From Acididesulfobacillus acetoxydans (GTDB lineage: Bacteria > Bacillota > Desulfitobacteriia > Desulfitobacteriales > Desulfitobacteriaceae), in the NCBI RefSeq assembly GCF_900016645.1, contig NZ_CDGJ01000036.1: 64,000 bases of DNA. One strand, written 5' to 3'. The notes beneath the pieces were generated by a model that worked only from the letters and a program-made list of their open reading frames with translations, did no database searches and had not been told where the DNA came from. The translations under genes were made by a program, and so were the position numbers. Below are positions 18,256 through 27,103 of the stretch, in pieces; position 1 is the stretch's first letter; every line of letters starts with the position of its first letter.

Positions 18256-19080
18256 ATGATTCGCATCGGACATAATCCCAATACGAATATGTTACCTATG
18301 TTTTACTATTTACCGCGTAACCATCCTTTGCTAACATGGGTTACGGCTGAGCCGGCCGGGCATAATGCCATGCTCAGGGACGGCCGTATTGACTTGGCGC
18401 CGATCAGCAGTTTTTCTTACGGGCAGCACTGGCGTGACTACGCGGTCTTGCCGGGGTTGTCTGTGTCAACCAAGGGCAGGGTAGGCTCCATTTTACTCTT
18501 TTCCAAAGTGCCGCCGGAGGGGTTGGATGGGAAAAGAGTGGCTTTAACCGTAAATTCGGCGACTTCGGTTAATTTGACCAAAATCCTTCTGGAACGGTTT
18601 TACGGGGTCAGGCCTTTCTATGAGGCCATGTCGGGCGGGTTGGAGGAGATGTTCGCTCGGGCGGATGCGGCCTTGCTGATCGCGGATATGGCTTTGGAGG
18701 AGGCTTTGAAGCATCCGCCTTGCCACATCTTTGATCTGGGTGAACAGTGGCGGAAATGGACAGGTTGTGCTATGTCTTTTGCGGTCTGGGCTTATCCGCG
18801 GGATCTCATTCTCAAGCGCCCGCAGGAGATCGTTGAGGTGCATAGACTTCTCATCCGGGCTAAGCAGCAAGCTTTGAGTGATATGTCCTCCGTCGTTCAA
18901 ACCTGCGTGGAGATGCTGGGCGGGGAGGCGGATTTTTGGTTTGATTATTTTGCGCAATTCCATTACACTTTGGACGAAGAGATTATTGCCGGTTTGGAGA
19001 AATACTATGCTCTATGTTTCGAACAGGGACTTTTACCGAGCCGGGTGCAGTTGAATCTTTGGCCCGGCCCTTTGGTTTAA
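18256..19080 (+). CDS. mqnA: Chorismate dehydratase, menaquinone futalosine pathway
   Basis: MqnA converts chorismate to 3-enolpyruvylbenzoate, the first step of the futalosine route to menaquinone. The 274-residue protein has the family pattern: 'RIGHNPNTNMLPMFYYL' at the start, 'RDGRIDLAPISSFSYG' near residue 50, 'LTVNSATSVNLTKILLERF' near 100 and 'ALLIADMALEEA' near 140. ATG 18256 follows GAAGGTG; an upstream in-frame start at 18214 is unsupported. No other mqn gene is in the window, so the pathway is encoded in pieces. Confidence 0.87.
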   Translation: MIRIGHNPNTNMLPMFYYLPRNHPLLTWVTAEPAGHNAMLRDGRIDLAPISSFSYGQHWRDYAVLPGLSVSTKGRVGSILLFSKVPPEGLDGKRVALTVNSATSVNLTKILLERFYGVRPFYEAMSGGLEEMFARADAALLIADMALEEALKHPPCHIFDLGEQWRKWTGCAMSFAVWAYPRDLILKRPQEIVEVHRLLIRAKQQALSDMSSVVQTCVEMLGGEADFWFDYFAQFHYTLDEEIIAGLEKYYALCFEQGLLPSRVQLNLWPGPLV

Positions 19081-19271
19081 CAGCCGAGGGCCTTGGGCCG
19101 GTATATGTTCTCCTGTGAGAAAGTTGACTTTTCCCGCAGGATAAGAAAACTTGCGTCAGCCGCCTCCGCTCAGGGCTCGTCGCCTGCCAAGATCCTGCGG
19201 GGGACTTGGGAATCCTCACGTTTCTGCGCGGGGAGGAAGTCAACGGTTAAACGGATCGGGTGTACTGAGCT

Positions 19272-19562
19272 ATGGAATATTGGGTTTACTTAATCAGGTG
19301 CGGGGATAATAGTTTGTACTGCGGTCTCACCACAGACCTGGCACGTCGCCTGCAGGAGCATAATCAAGGGCGGGGGGCGAAATATACCTCCGGACGCCTT
19401 CCCGTCGCTCTGGCCCGGGCCTGGCGGGTCAACTCCAGGAGCGAGGCTTTGCGCTTGGAAGCGGGTATCAAAAAATGCAGCCGCGCGAAAAAGGAAGAAT
19501 TGATCAGGAGTGCGGATAGCATCCGGGCCCTCGGATTCCCCTTTCCTTGTCAGACAGGGTAA
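19272..19562 (+). CDS. GIY-YIG domain protein, YhbQ/UPF0213 type
   Basis: Small predicted nuclease-fold protein of 96 residues. 'YWVYLIRCGDNSLYCGLTTDLARRLQEHNQG' carries the GIY-YIG equivalents (V-Y-L and Y-C-G), the conserved Arg, and 'KYTSGRLPVALARAW' follows as in YhbQ. Such stand-alone proteins act in DNA repair or are uncharacterised. ATG 19272 lacks an obvious strong ribosome site. The last 13 bases overlap the convergent kinase gene. Confidence 0.87.
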   Translation: MEYWVYLIRCGDNSLYCGLTTDLARRLQEHNQGRGAKYTSGRLPVALARAWRVNSRSEALRLEAGIKKCSRAKKEELIRSADSIRALGFPFPCQTG

Positions 19563-20938
19563 ATGCTGCCCCCGATGAATTCGCGCAGGATCGAGCTGGG
19601 GGGAACTTTATCCGGAACCAGGGGGGTGAAGAAAGAGAGAAGGCGCAGAAGTCTCTCGGCGGTTTCGCAATGGGGATTGCCGGGGGGAATATTGACTAAG
19701 AGGGGTTCGGCATACGGCCTTAACGCGTTGAGTTCATAGAGAAGGCTGGAATTGAACATCACATCGGCTTCTTCCTGATAGGGAAAAATAGCGTTGTTCT
19801 CCCCCCGGCGCACACTCGGCCATTGGCTTAAAGTGCGGATGGGGTCGATGCCGCGAAACTGATCATCGCGCACCAAACGGCGGATCAAACGCACCTCTGT
19901 GGTCGGGATGCGGTTTAAAGGGTCGACATTCAGTTGGAAGAGGGCGCTGACGTAAATTTTAAAAGTTTGGCTGCGCCCAAGGGATGGAGCCAGCCGGGGA
20001 TTCAAACCGTGGATTCCCTCGATCACCAGGATTTCGTCGGGCTTAAGGACCAATGTCTCTCCCACGGGGCGTCTTCTTCCCTGCACGAAGTCAAAGATGG
20101 GAACTTCCGCCTCTCCTCCCCTGCTCAGGATGTCCAACTGCCTGTTCAGAAGGCCCAGGTCCAAAGCCTCCAGAGCTTCGAAATCCGGTTGGCCGCTGGC
20201 GTCTCTGGGCGTGTCCTCCCGGGCCAGAAAATAGTTATCCAGGGAAAGAGGGACGGGCTTCAGGCCGTTCACCCGCAGTTGGGTCGATAAACGCTGGGCG
20301 AAGGTGGTCTTGCCGGATGAAGAGGGGCCGGAGATCAGGACGATGCGGGTATGCCGCTTTTGTTCGAGAATCCGGTCGGCGATCAAGGAAATCTTCTTTT
20401 CGTGCAAGGCTTCCGCCAGAGCGGTGATTTCGTAGGAACGTTGGTCGGCAATGATCCGGTTGATGTCGGAGACTTCGTCCAGGTTAAGGTTCTCAACCCA
20501 GCGTTGTGATTCCGAAAAGGTCGCGGACAGTTTTTCCGGCAAGACAAAAGGGGAGGATTGCTCGCTGTCCTCGGGGTCGGGAAAGAGAAGGATGAATCCG
20601 GGAGGATAGTGGACCAGCCGGAAATCGCGCAAACTGCCGGAATGCGAACGGGAAGGATAGAGGGACTTGATCTGCCGGCCGTTTAATTCACAGTGAAAAA
20701 ATCCGTCATCCCCAGGGGTACATGTGATCGGGGTATCCCTCCGGGCCCATTCCCGCAGCTTGTCTTCGATATTCCGAACTTCGCGGGAAGAAAGCAAGGA
20801 TCTTTCCAGTTCACAATAGATGCCGTTAAGGATGGAGTGGGCTATTTTTAGTTGTTCGGTGGGAAAAAGCTTTTCCACCGTAAGGATGAGCCCCAAGATC
20901 GCTGTTTGACGGTATTGACGCAATGTATTTTCTGACAT
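19550..20938 (-). CDS. Uridine kinase / phosphoribulokinase-family nucleoside kinase
   Basis: P-loop kinase of 462 residues from ATG 20938 (GGGGTG upstream; GTG 20947 would add three). The kinase core runs from about residue 190: Walker A 'ISGPSSSGKTTFAQRL', 'PLSLDNYFLAREDTPRD', 'PIFDFVQGRRR' and 'EILVIEGIHGLNP', the pattern of the long uridine-kinase-like proteins of Firmicutes. In those, a TGS plus threonyl-tRNA-synthetase-like editing domain precedes the kinase; here the roughly 190-residue N-terminal part has no recognisable TGS motif and is shorter than usual. Substrate unproven. Confidence 0.82.
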   Translation of the reverse strand: MSENTLRQYRQTAILGLILTVEKLFPTEQLKIAHSILNGIYCELERSLLSSREVRNIEDKLREWARRDTPITCTPGDDGFFHCELNGRQIKSLYPSRSHSGSLRDFRLVHYPPGFILLFPDPEDSEQSSPFVLPEKLSATFSESQRWVENLNLDEVSDINRIIADQRSYEITALAEALHEKKISLIADRILEQKRHTRIVLISGPSSSGKTTFAQRLSTQLRVNGLKPVPLSLDNYFLAREDTPRDASGQPDFEALEALDLGLLNRQLDILSRGGEAEVPIFDFVQGRRRPVGETLVLKPDEILVIEGIHGLNPRLAPSLGRSQTFKIYVSALFQLNVDPLNRIPTTEVRLIRRLVRDDQFRGIDPIRTLSQWPSVRRGENNAIFPYQEEADVMFNSSLLYELNALRPYAEPLLVNIPPGNPHCETAERLLRLLSFFTPLVPDKVPPSSILREFIGGSIYPV

Positions 20939-21106
20939 TCTTTTCACCCCGGCTCAAGAGAAATTTATGGCTAAAAGGATTCTTCCCGGCGGGCGTGGAA
21001 TACTTATGACGGTGGCGCAGAGAGCCGCTCTCTTGCCCGAAGACGGCTCCGGCGCCGGAAAAACGGTGACGCGGGTAATTGAGGAAAGACTAGGAGTGGA
21101 TAAAAT

Positions 21107-22582
21107 TTGTACGAAAGCACTCGGGGAAATAGTTCAGGCAGGGCGGGAAAAAGCGTCATCGCTTTGGGAATGGTGCCGGGAGGGGGGCTGTTTGTTCCGT
21201 TCCGGGTTCCGGACCTTCCCTGGAGCGGATTGCGTGGCCTTGACTACTCTGCCTTGGCCAAAAAGGTAATTTCCCTTTATCTTCCGGACATGGGAGAGGA
21301 GGTTCTGGGGCGGGCCGTCGAAGTTTACCGGCAGGGGGCCTTCGCCGGGGTTAATCCCGCTCCCCTGCTTCGGCCGGATGGTTTTGGCATTCTTGAACTG
21401 TGGCACGGCCCCACCGCCGCCTTTAAAGACATGGCTCTGCAGGTTCTTCCTCATCTTTTGCGGGCTGCTATGAAGGAGCTGGAGCCGGGCGCGGAGGTAT
21501 TAATCCTCACTGCCACTTCCGGCGACACAGGAAAAGCAGCCTTGGAAGGTTTTAAGGACGTGCCCGGAACCCGGATCGTCGTTTTTTATCCGTCCGGAGG
21601 GGTGAGCGCCGTCCAGGAACGTCAGATGACGACCGCAGGCGGACAGAATACCTATGTGGCGGCGGTTGAGGGAAATTTTGATCGCTGCCAAAGCGGCGTG
21701 AAAGAAATCTTTGCCTCGACCGCGCTGGCGGAGCGGCTGCGGGCTGAGAAGATATTTTTTTCCTCCGCCAATTCCATCAATTGGGGCCGGCTTTTGCCCC
21801 AAATTGTCTATTATTATTGGGCTTACCTGCAGGCGGTTGAACAAGGTCACGTCGGGGCCGGTGCTCTGATGAATGTGGCGGTGCCGACGGGAAACTTCGG
21901 CAATATCCTGGCCGGATATTATGCCAAACGCATGGGTCTTCCTTTGGGCCGGTTGATCTGCGCCTCGAACAAAAACAAGGTCCTGAGTGATTTTTTCGAG
22001 ACCGGAGTTTATCAGAGCCGGCGGCCGTTTTTCCTGACGATGTCACCTTCAATGGACATTCTGGTTTCCAGCAATTTCGAACGGTTTCTTTACGAAATGT
22101 CCGGACGGCAGGCGCAAAGCATCCGGCAATGGTATGACTCACTGGCGCAAACCGGATCTTTTCAAGTAGACGCCGCGACACTGGCGCGGAGTCGCAGCCA
22201 GATCTTTGCCGGTTGGGCGGACGAACCCGAGGTCAGAAATCAAATACAACGCACTTACCGGGAGCACGGCTATGTTTTGGATCCGCACACAGCGGTTGCC
22301 GCCCGGGTGTATGAGGATTACCGGTTGAAGACCGGGGATCCGACTTTCACCGTCATCCTCTCGACTGCCAGTCCCTTTAAGTTCGCGACCAGTGTGCTTA
22401 ATAGCATCGAAGGGAAAGAGGGATCCGGGAACGAGTGGCAGGATCTCGAGCTTTTGCAGCAAGAGAGCGGCTGGGAGATCCCAGCGGGTTTGAGGGGACT
22501 TGAAGCCCGGGCGGAGCGAAAAGTTTGGCACTGTAGTCCCAAAGAAATGTCCGCTGTTTTGCTTAAGGAATTAGCTCTCTAA
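21107..22582 (+). CDS. thrC: Threonine synthase
   Basis: PLP enzyme converting O-phosphohomoserine to threonine, 491 residues, normal for the long class. N-terminal 'MYESTRGNSS' and 'GMVPGGGLFVPFRVP' are diagnostic; the PLP Lys lies in 'HGPTAAFKDMALQ' near residue 105, followed by the 'TATSGDTGKAALEGF' phosphate loop. TTG 21107 is preceded by AGGAG at 21092-21096, which supports the unusual start codon. It is divergent from the kinase gene and convergent with pheA; no hom or thrB is next to it. Confidence 0.95.
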   Translation: MYESTRGNSSGRAGKSVIALGMVPGGGLFVPFRVPDLPWSGLRGLDYSALAKKVISLYLPDMGEEVLGRAVEVYRQGAFAGVNPAPLLRPDGFGILELWHGPTAAFKDMALQVLPHLLRAAMKELEPGAEVLILTATSGDTGKAALEGFKDVPGTRIVVFYPSGGVSAVQERQMTTAGGQNTYVAAVEGNFDRCQSGVKEIFASTALAERLRAEKIFFSSANSINWGRLLPQIVYYYWAYLQAVEQGHVGAGALMNVAVPTGNFGNILAGYYAKRMGLPLGRLICASNKNKVLSDFFETGVYQSRRPFFLTMSPSMDILVSSNFERFLYEMSGRQAQSIRQWYDSLAQTGSFQVDAATLARSRSQIFAGWADEPEVRNQIQRTYREHGYVLDPHTAVAARVYEDYRLKTGDPTFTVILSTASPFKFATSVLNSIEGKEGSGNEWQDLELLQQESGWEIPAGLRGLEARAERKVWHCSPKEMSAVLLKELAL

Positions 22583-22862
22583 CGCGTGTCAGGTATGGCA
22601 GGTGCAGCCGCACAAGGCATCGGGTATAGTAGGTGCTGCCGCACTAAGCAAGAGAAGGTTCGGGGTTCTGGCAACTCGATTTATGCCGGGTTCCGAGGAC
22701 AATCATCTGGGGAAGTACCTATTCGGTACTGGAGAAAGTCGTAAGGCTGCAACGAAAGACTCGGGTCATGGCCGAGGAAGACGTTTTAGGAAAGTCCTTT
22801 GGGACAAAATTGGAGACTTCAGTGATTATGCGGTTCGGACTTCGGTCAGGGGAGGGTCAAGG

Positions 22863-23717
22863 TTAGAAGACGCTTTCGTCCGGATGGGCTTTGGCATAGG
22901 AGCCCAGGAGTTTGGCAAAGACGGATTTTTCCCGGAAAGCTTCCAGTACTTCCTGGATGGCCGGAGAGAAAACGTATCCGTCGACGTCAATGAAAAAGAC
23001 GTATTCCCCCAGCTTTTGTTTCGAGGGCCGGGATTCTATCCGGGTCATGTTGATCCGGCGCACGGCCAGTTCATGCAAGATCCGGTAAAGGGAACCGGGC
23101 GAATTCTCGGTGGTCACAAGAAAAGAGGTTTTATCATCACCGCTCATTTCCGCCAACTGAGGGCCGACCAGAACAAAGCGGGTGGCGTTGAGCACCCCGT
23201 CCTGGATCCGTTCTTCCTGGAGATGAAGGTGGTAAAGTTGGGCCGCCCTGCGAGGGCCGATGGCCGCCCAGGGCTCGCGCACGGAAGAAATTTTTCCGGC
23301 CGCTTCGGCGGTGCTGAAGCAGGGGATTTGCTCGGCCTGGGCGAGATGCGTGTCGAGAAATTCCCGGCATTGAGCCAGCGCCTGCTCGTGAGCGTAGACC
23401 CGTTGGATTTCGGGCAGCGGCAGGGGTTCCGGAGTCAATAGACAATGGTCCACGGGGTGGACAAATTCCCGGGTAATGTAAAGTTCTTGTATCTGGCCCA
23501 AAGTATCCATGGTGACACCCATCTGGCCTTCGGTCGAGTTTTCCAAAGGGACGAAAGCCCAGTCGATCTCTTTGCGATCGCAGGCCAGGAGGAGTCTGGG
23601 AATGGTGGAAAAAGGCTGATAATCCAAGGGCAAGAGGTCCTGATGGACTTGGACAAAGTAGTGCAAAGCTTCTTCAGAGAAACTTCCTTTCGGGCCAAGA
23701 TAACCCATACGCTTCAC
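22863..23717 (-). CDS. pheA: Prephenate dehydratase with ACT domain
   Basis: Monofunctional prephenate dehydratase for phenylalanine synthesis, 284 residues from GTG 23717 (AGGGGG seven bases upstream). 'GYLGPKGSFSEEA' opens the periplasmic-binding-like catalytic domain, 'VPLENSTEGQMGVTMD' and the catalytic 'NATRFVLVG' (Thr-Arg-Phe) follow. The C-terminal ACT domain has 'NSPGSLYRILHELAVRRINMTRIESRPS', whose ESRP motif binds the feedback inhibitor phenylalanine. A promoter-like pair lies 40-70 bases upstream. Confidence 0.95.
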   Translation of the reverse strand: MKRMGYLGPKGSFSEEALHYFVQVHQDLLPLDYQPFSTIPRLLLACDRKEIDWAFVPLENSTEGQMGVTMDTLGQIQELYITREFVHPVDHCLLTPEPLPLPEIQRVYAHEQALAQCREFLDTHLAQAEQIPCFSTAEAAGKISSVREPWAAIGPRRAAQLYHLHLQEERIQDGVLNATRFVLVGPQLAEMSGDDKTSFLVTTENSPGSLYRILHELAVRRINMTRIESRPSKQKLGEYVFFIDVDGYVFSPAIQEVLEAFREKSVFAKLLGSYAKAHPDESVF

Positions 23718-23756
23718 CGTGAATTCCCCCTCTGCGAAAATCGGTTTGGCAGGCTT

Positions 23757-23785
23757 ATTATATATGACCCGAAGTTTTCTCACAA
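23757..23785 (-). promoter_or_regulatory. Sigma-A-type promoter for pheA
   Basis: On the minus strand TTGTGA (23785-23780) and TATAAT (23762-23757) are separated by 17 bases, 40 bases before the GTG start of pheA. Confidence 0.55.
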
Positions 23786-24239
23786 CTGTTTTTCTCACTG
23801 CGACTGTTTTCATGCTCTCCCGACGACACTTTTGAGACGCGGGGATCGCCCCTGAAGAGTTACGGAAAATGCCCCCGATAAGTAAAAAAAATTTGAGCAT
23901 TAACTTGCCAGAACGGAAAATATTTAGTAAAATATTACCTGGAAGGTAGGGGAACCTTCCTGGGAGATAGGTGGACGAGGTGGCAGAAACAGGCAGTGGA
24001 ACGTACGCTGCCTGTTTCGCTTGTCCAAACCGCTGGCGGGTTTGGGGCCGGGCCCCGGCGAGGGAGGCGAGCTTAAAGACAGAAGTGATAAAATAGATAT
24101 CTGAATATTAAGGTAAAACAGTTGCTTTGCGTCGGGTTGAGAGACTATACTAAGGGCACCGGTTTCAGTATGAAAAGCGCGGGAGAGGTTGGCGAACTTG
24201 AACCTTTCTGCTTCAGCGGCTAAGGAGGTATCAAGCGAA
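23786..24239 (+). other. Divergent intergenic region with two hairpins and the IclR-gene promoter
   Basis: No gene seen. Two stacked hairpins occur: GGAAGGT/ACCTTCC (23941-23947 and 23954-23960) and GAAACAGGCAG/CTGCCTGTTTC (23986-23996 and 24008-24018). A TTGCTT (24122-24127) and TATACT (24146-24151) pair, spacer 18, could start transcription of the regulator gene. The function of the hairpins is unknown; they could form a leader RNA. Confidence 0.4.
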
Positions 24240-25028
24240 TTGGCAGAACGCACGACCGATCAAGCCGTACAGTCGATAGAAAGGGCCCTGACGGTCTTAG
24301 AAACTCTCGGCCGGTATCCGCAGGGCATCGGGGTGACGGAACTTGCTCACTGCGTCGGTTTGCACAAGAGTACAGTGCACCGTCTGCTTAGCACGCTTAT
24401 GACTATCGGCTATGTCGAACAGGATAAAGATACGGAACGCTATCGACTCGGAATAAAAGTTTTGGGCCTGGGGCTTGAAGTGCTCAATAACCTCGATTTT
24501 CGCAAAGAAGCAATTCCCTACATGAAAGAACTGGTGGAGATTTCGCGGGAGACCGTGCAGCTGGCGGTACTGGATGACGGAGAAATGGTCGTGGTTGAGC
24601 GGGATCATTCTCCCGAGACGATCATTGTCAATATGGGTTTACGCGGTGCGGTTCATTGTACGGCGGAGGGCAAGGCTTTGATCGCTTTTTTGACCCCTGA
24701 GCAGATCACCCGCCTCTTGGATAAACATCCCCTGGCTCAATATACGGTGAATACCATCACAGATATTAACAACCTGTTGGCTCATTTGGAGAAAGTGCGG
24801 AACCAGGGGTACGCCATCAACGCGGAGGAGTTAGCGGAGGGCTTGAGATCGGTGGCGGCACCGGTCTTTGACCATACCGGGCGGGTGATCGCGTCCATCA
24901 GCATTTCAGGTCCTACATCACGTTTGACCCTAGAAAGGCTGGCCCGGCTGGTGACCGTTCTCAAAGAGGCCTGCGGTTCGGTCTCCGCACGCTTAGGCTA
25001 CCGGCCCCAGGTTGTTGGTGACCGCTAG
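24240..25028 (+). CDS. IclR-family transcriptional regulator
   Basis: Repressor/activator of 262 residues from TTG 24240, chosen because AAGGAGG lies 11 bases upstream (24222-24228); an earlier TTG at 24189 is weaker. The N-terminal winged helix-turn-helix reads 'QSIERALTVLETLGRY' then 'GVTELAHCVGLHKSTVHRLLSTL'; the C-terminal IclR effector domain (about residues 80-255) contains 'GLRGAVHCTAEGKALIAFL' and 'GYAINAEELAEGLRSVAAPVFD'. It is followed 29 bases later by an acyl-CoA synthetase gene, so it probably controls that gene and maybe acs. IclR proteins usually bind a catabolic acid as inducer. Confidence 0.9.
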   Translation: MAERTTDQAVQSIERALTVLETLGRYPQGIGVTELAHCVGLHKSTVHRLLSTLMTIGYVEQDKDTERYRLGIKVLGLGLEVLNNLDFRKEAIPYMKELVEISRETVQLAVLDDGEMVVVERDHSPETIIVNMGLRGAVHCTAEGKALIAFLTPEQITRLLDKHPLAQYTVNTITDINNLLAHLEKVRNQGYAINAEELAEGLRSVAAPVFDHTGRVIASISISGPTSRLTLERLARLVTVLKEACGSVSARLGYRPQVVGDR

Positions 25029-25057
25029 GACGACGATACGGGGGGGAGGAGCGCGAA

Positions 25058-26770
25058 ATGAATTCAAAAGGCCGTAAGACGGCTACGGCAAATCTGGACG
25101 ACTATGACAAGGCCTACAGTACTTTCCGGTGGGCCGATGCGGAACGGGAAATGGGGCTCGATCCTCAGGTCGGGTGGAATATAGCGGTGGAGGCGGTTGA
25201 CCGCCAGGCCGAGGGGCCGCACAGGGGGAAAGTTGCTTTCCGCTTTTTTGACGGCTTAAGTACCGTCACTTTGACCTACCATCAGCTCAAGCTCTTGACC
25301 AACCGTTTCGCCAATGCCCTGCGCGCTTTAGGGGTAGCCCCCGGGGAGCGTATTGCTCTTTTCCTCCCGCCGCTGCCCGAGTTTTACGTTGCATTTCTCG
25401 GCGTGATTAAGTTGGGCGCAATCGTTGTACCTCTGTCCCCGGCCTTTATGAACGATGCCCTGACAGAGATGCTGCGGGACAGTGAGGCGGCGGCGGTGGT
25501 GACCTTGAGAGAACTCCTGGGCCGGATTGAGAGGGGCAAACTGCCTGCCATGAGGCGGCTGATCGTTGTCGGCAGCGAATCGTCCCCTGCCGGGACCTGG
25601 GTGGGATATGATCCGGTAATGGCGGAGGCGGCGGACGACTTCACGGCGGCTCCCGCGGCCAGAGAAGCTCCCATCATGCTCATGTATACTTCGGGTTCTA
25701 CGGCCAAACCGAAGGGTGTTATCCATGTCCAGGATGGCATCACCCACTATTACCAGAGCGGCAAATGGGTCTTGGACTTCAGGGAACAGGATGTCTACTG
25801 GTGTACGAGCGAGCCGAGCTGGGTACCCGGGATTTCTTACGGGATTTGGGCCCCGCTGCTGCACGGTGTGACCAGCATTATTTATTCCGGCGAATTTGCG
25901 GCGGCGCGTTGGTACGAGATTCTGACGAGATTTAAGGTCACGGTGTGGTATACGACTCCGACTGCACTGAGACGGCTGATGAATTTTGGCCCGGAAAATC
26001 CGCAAGCCCGTTACGGGATTAAAGATTTGCGCCACATTCTTACCGTCGGCGAACCTCTCAATCCGGCGGTCATCCGCTGGAGTGAAAAGGCATTTGGCCT
26101 CAGGGTTTACGATACTTGGTGGATGACGGAAACGGGCGGGCAGATGATCGCCAATTTCCGCACCTTACCGCTGAAACCGGGTTCCATGGGTCGCCCTCTG
26201 CCCGGTATTCAGGCTTCAATCGTGGACGAGGAAGGGCGGGAACTTCCCACCCTGGCGGTGGGACAGTTGGCCATTCGGGCCGGCTGGCCCGCCATGATGG
26301 GCGGGATATGGAAAGACGAGGAGAAATACCGGGACTATTTCCGGATGCCCCCCTGGTATTTAACAGGGGATCTGGCTTACAAAGATGCGGACGGGTATTT
26401 CTGGTTCCAGGGCAGGGTTGATGACGTGATTAAGAAAGCCGGCGAACGGATAGGGCCCATCGAAATCGAAAATAAATTGAACGAGCACCCGGCTGTGCTG
26501 GAAGCGGGAGTTATCGGCAGGCCCGATCCTTTGTGGGGGGAAGTGATCAAGGCCTTCGTCGTTCTGCGCCCCGAATACCCCTGGTCACCGGAGTTGCAGG
26601 CCGAAATCCGCGGGTTTGTGGAAAGCCGGCTCGGATCGCGTTTCGTTCCCAGGGACATAGAGGTGTGTGCCAAGCTTCCCCGTACCACCAGCGGCAAGCT
26701 GATGCGCCGTGTGCTCAAAGCGATGGAGCTGGGATTGCCGGTGAGCGACGTTTCCGGCGGCGAGGATTGA
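25058..26770 (+). CDS. AMP-forming acyl-CoA synthetase (acetyl-CoA synthetase-like)
   Basis: Acid:CoA ligase of the ANL superfamily, 570 residues, the length of AcsA-like short acetyl/propionyl-CoA synthetases. Seen: P-loop 'YTSGSTAKPKGVIH' near residue 213, 'YDTWWMTETGG' (A5 motif) near 355, 'YLTGDLAYKDADGYFWFQGRVDDVIKKAGERIGPIEIE' (A7-A8), and the catalytic Lys in 'TTSGKLMRR' near 550. The Trp in 'DTWWMTE' favours a small acyl chain such as acetate or propionate. ATG 25058 follows GGGGGGAGGAG. Likely co-transcribed with the IclR gene. Confidence 0.9.
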   Translation: MNSKGRKTATANLDDYDKAYSTFRWADAEREMGLDPQVGWNIAVEAVDRQAEGPHRGKVAFRFFDGLSTVTLTYHQLKLLTNRFANALRALGVAPGERIALFLPPLPEFYVAFLGVIKLGAIVVPLSPAFMNDALTEMLRDSEAAAVVTLRELLGRIERGKLPAMRRLIVVGSESSPAGTWVGYDPVMAEAADDFTAAPAAREAPIMLMYTSGSTAKPKGVIHVQDGITHYYQSGKWVLDFREQDVYWCTSEPSWVPGISYGIWAPLLHGVTSIIYSGEFAAARWYEILTRFKVTVWYTTPTALRRLMNFGPENPQARYGIKDLRHILTVGEPLNPAVIRWSEKAFGLRVYDTWWMTETGGQMIANFRTLPLKPGSMGRPLPGIQASIVDEEGRELPTLAVGQLAIRAGWPAMMGGIWKDEEKYRDYFRMPPWYLTGDLAYKDADGYFWFQGRVDDVIKKAGERIGPIEIENKLNEHPAVLEAGVIGRPDPLWGEVIKAFVVLRPEYPWSPELQAEIRGFVESRLGSRFVPRDIEVCAKLPRTTSGKLMRRVLKAMELGLPVSDVSGGED

Positions 26771-27103
26771 GATTGTCCCGTGAAACAATGTTTCGCGAAA
26801 CGTTCATCAATGACCGTTCATGCCCAAATACGACCATTAAGGGTTTTGACTGGACTTTTCGGACGGGGAAAAGGAACTTTCACAATTTTCTGTGCTATAA
26901 TTAGCTAAGAACAGAGTTTCAGGATACGAGACATCCCGGGAAATCCGAGAGGGGGCGAGCAGAAAGAACAAGGGGATGCCCGGGCGTGGAAAAACCCGTT
27001 TCATTCCGGGCGCTCGGCGCCGCCGGGCTTGGGTGGCGGAGCAGCCGGTGTACCCGGACGGGGGTTAGAAAAATGGGAATATTTAAAAATGGAGGAGTTA
27101 ACT
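26771..27103 (+). other. acs leader region
   Basis: This 333-base gap holds no gene. Apart from the palindrome it has a -10 like TATAAT at 26896-26901 without a good -35, and a GC-rich hairpin GCCCGG/CCGGGC around 26977-27014 in the presumed leader. Confidence 0.4.
26787..26804. promoter_or_regulatory. Operator-like palindrome upstream of acs
   Basis: A near-perfect 18-base palindrome, centred on the 12-base perfect core GTTTCGCGAAAC, lies just after the acyl-CoA synthetase stop and 300 bases before acs. A TATAAT box follows at 26896-26901. It could be the binding site of the neighbouring IclR-type regulator. Confidence 0.4.
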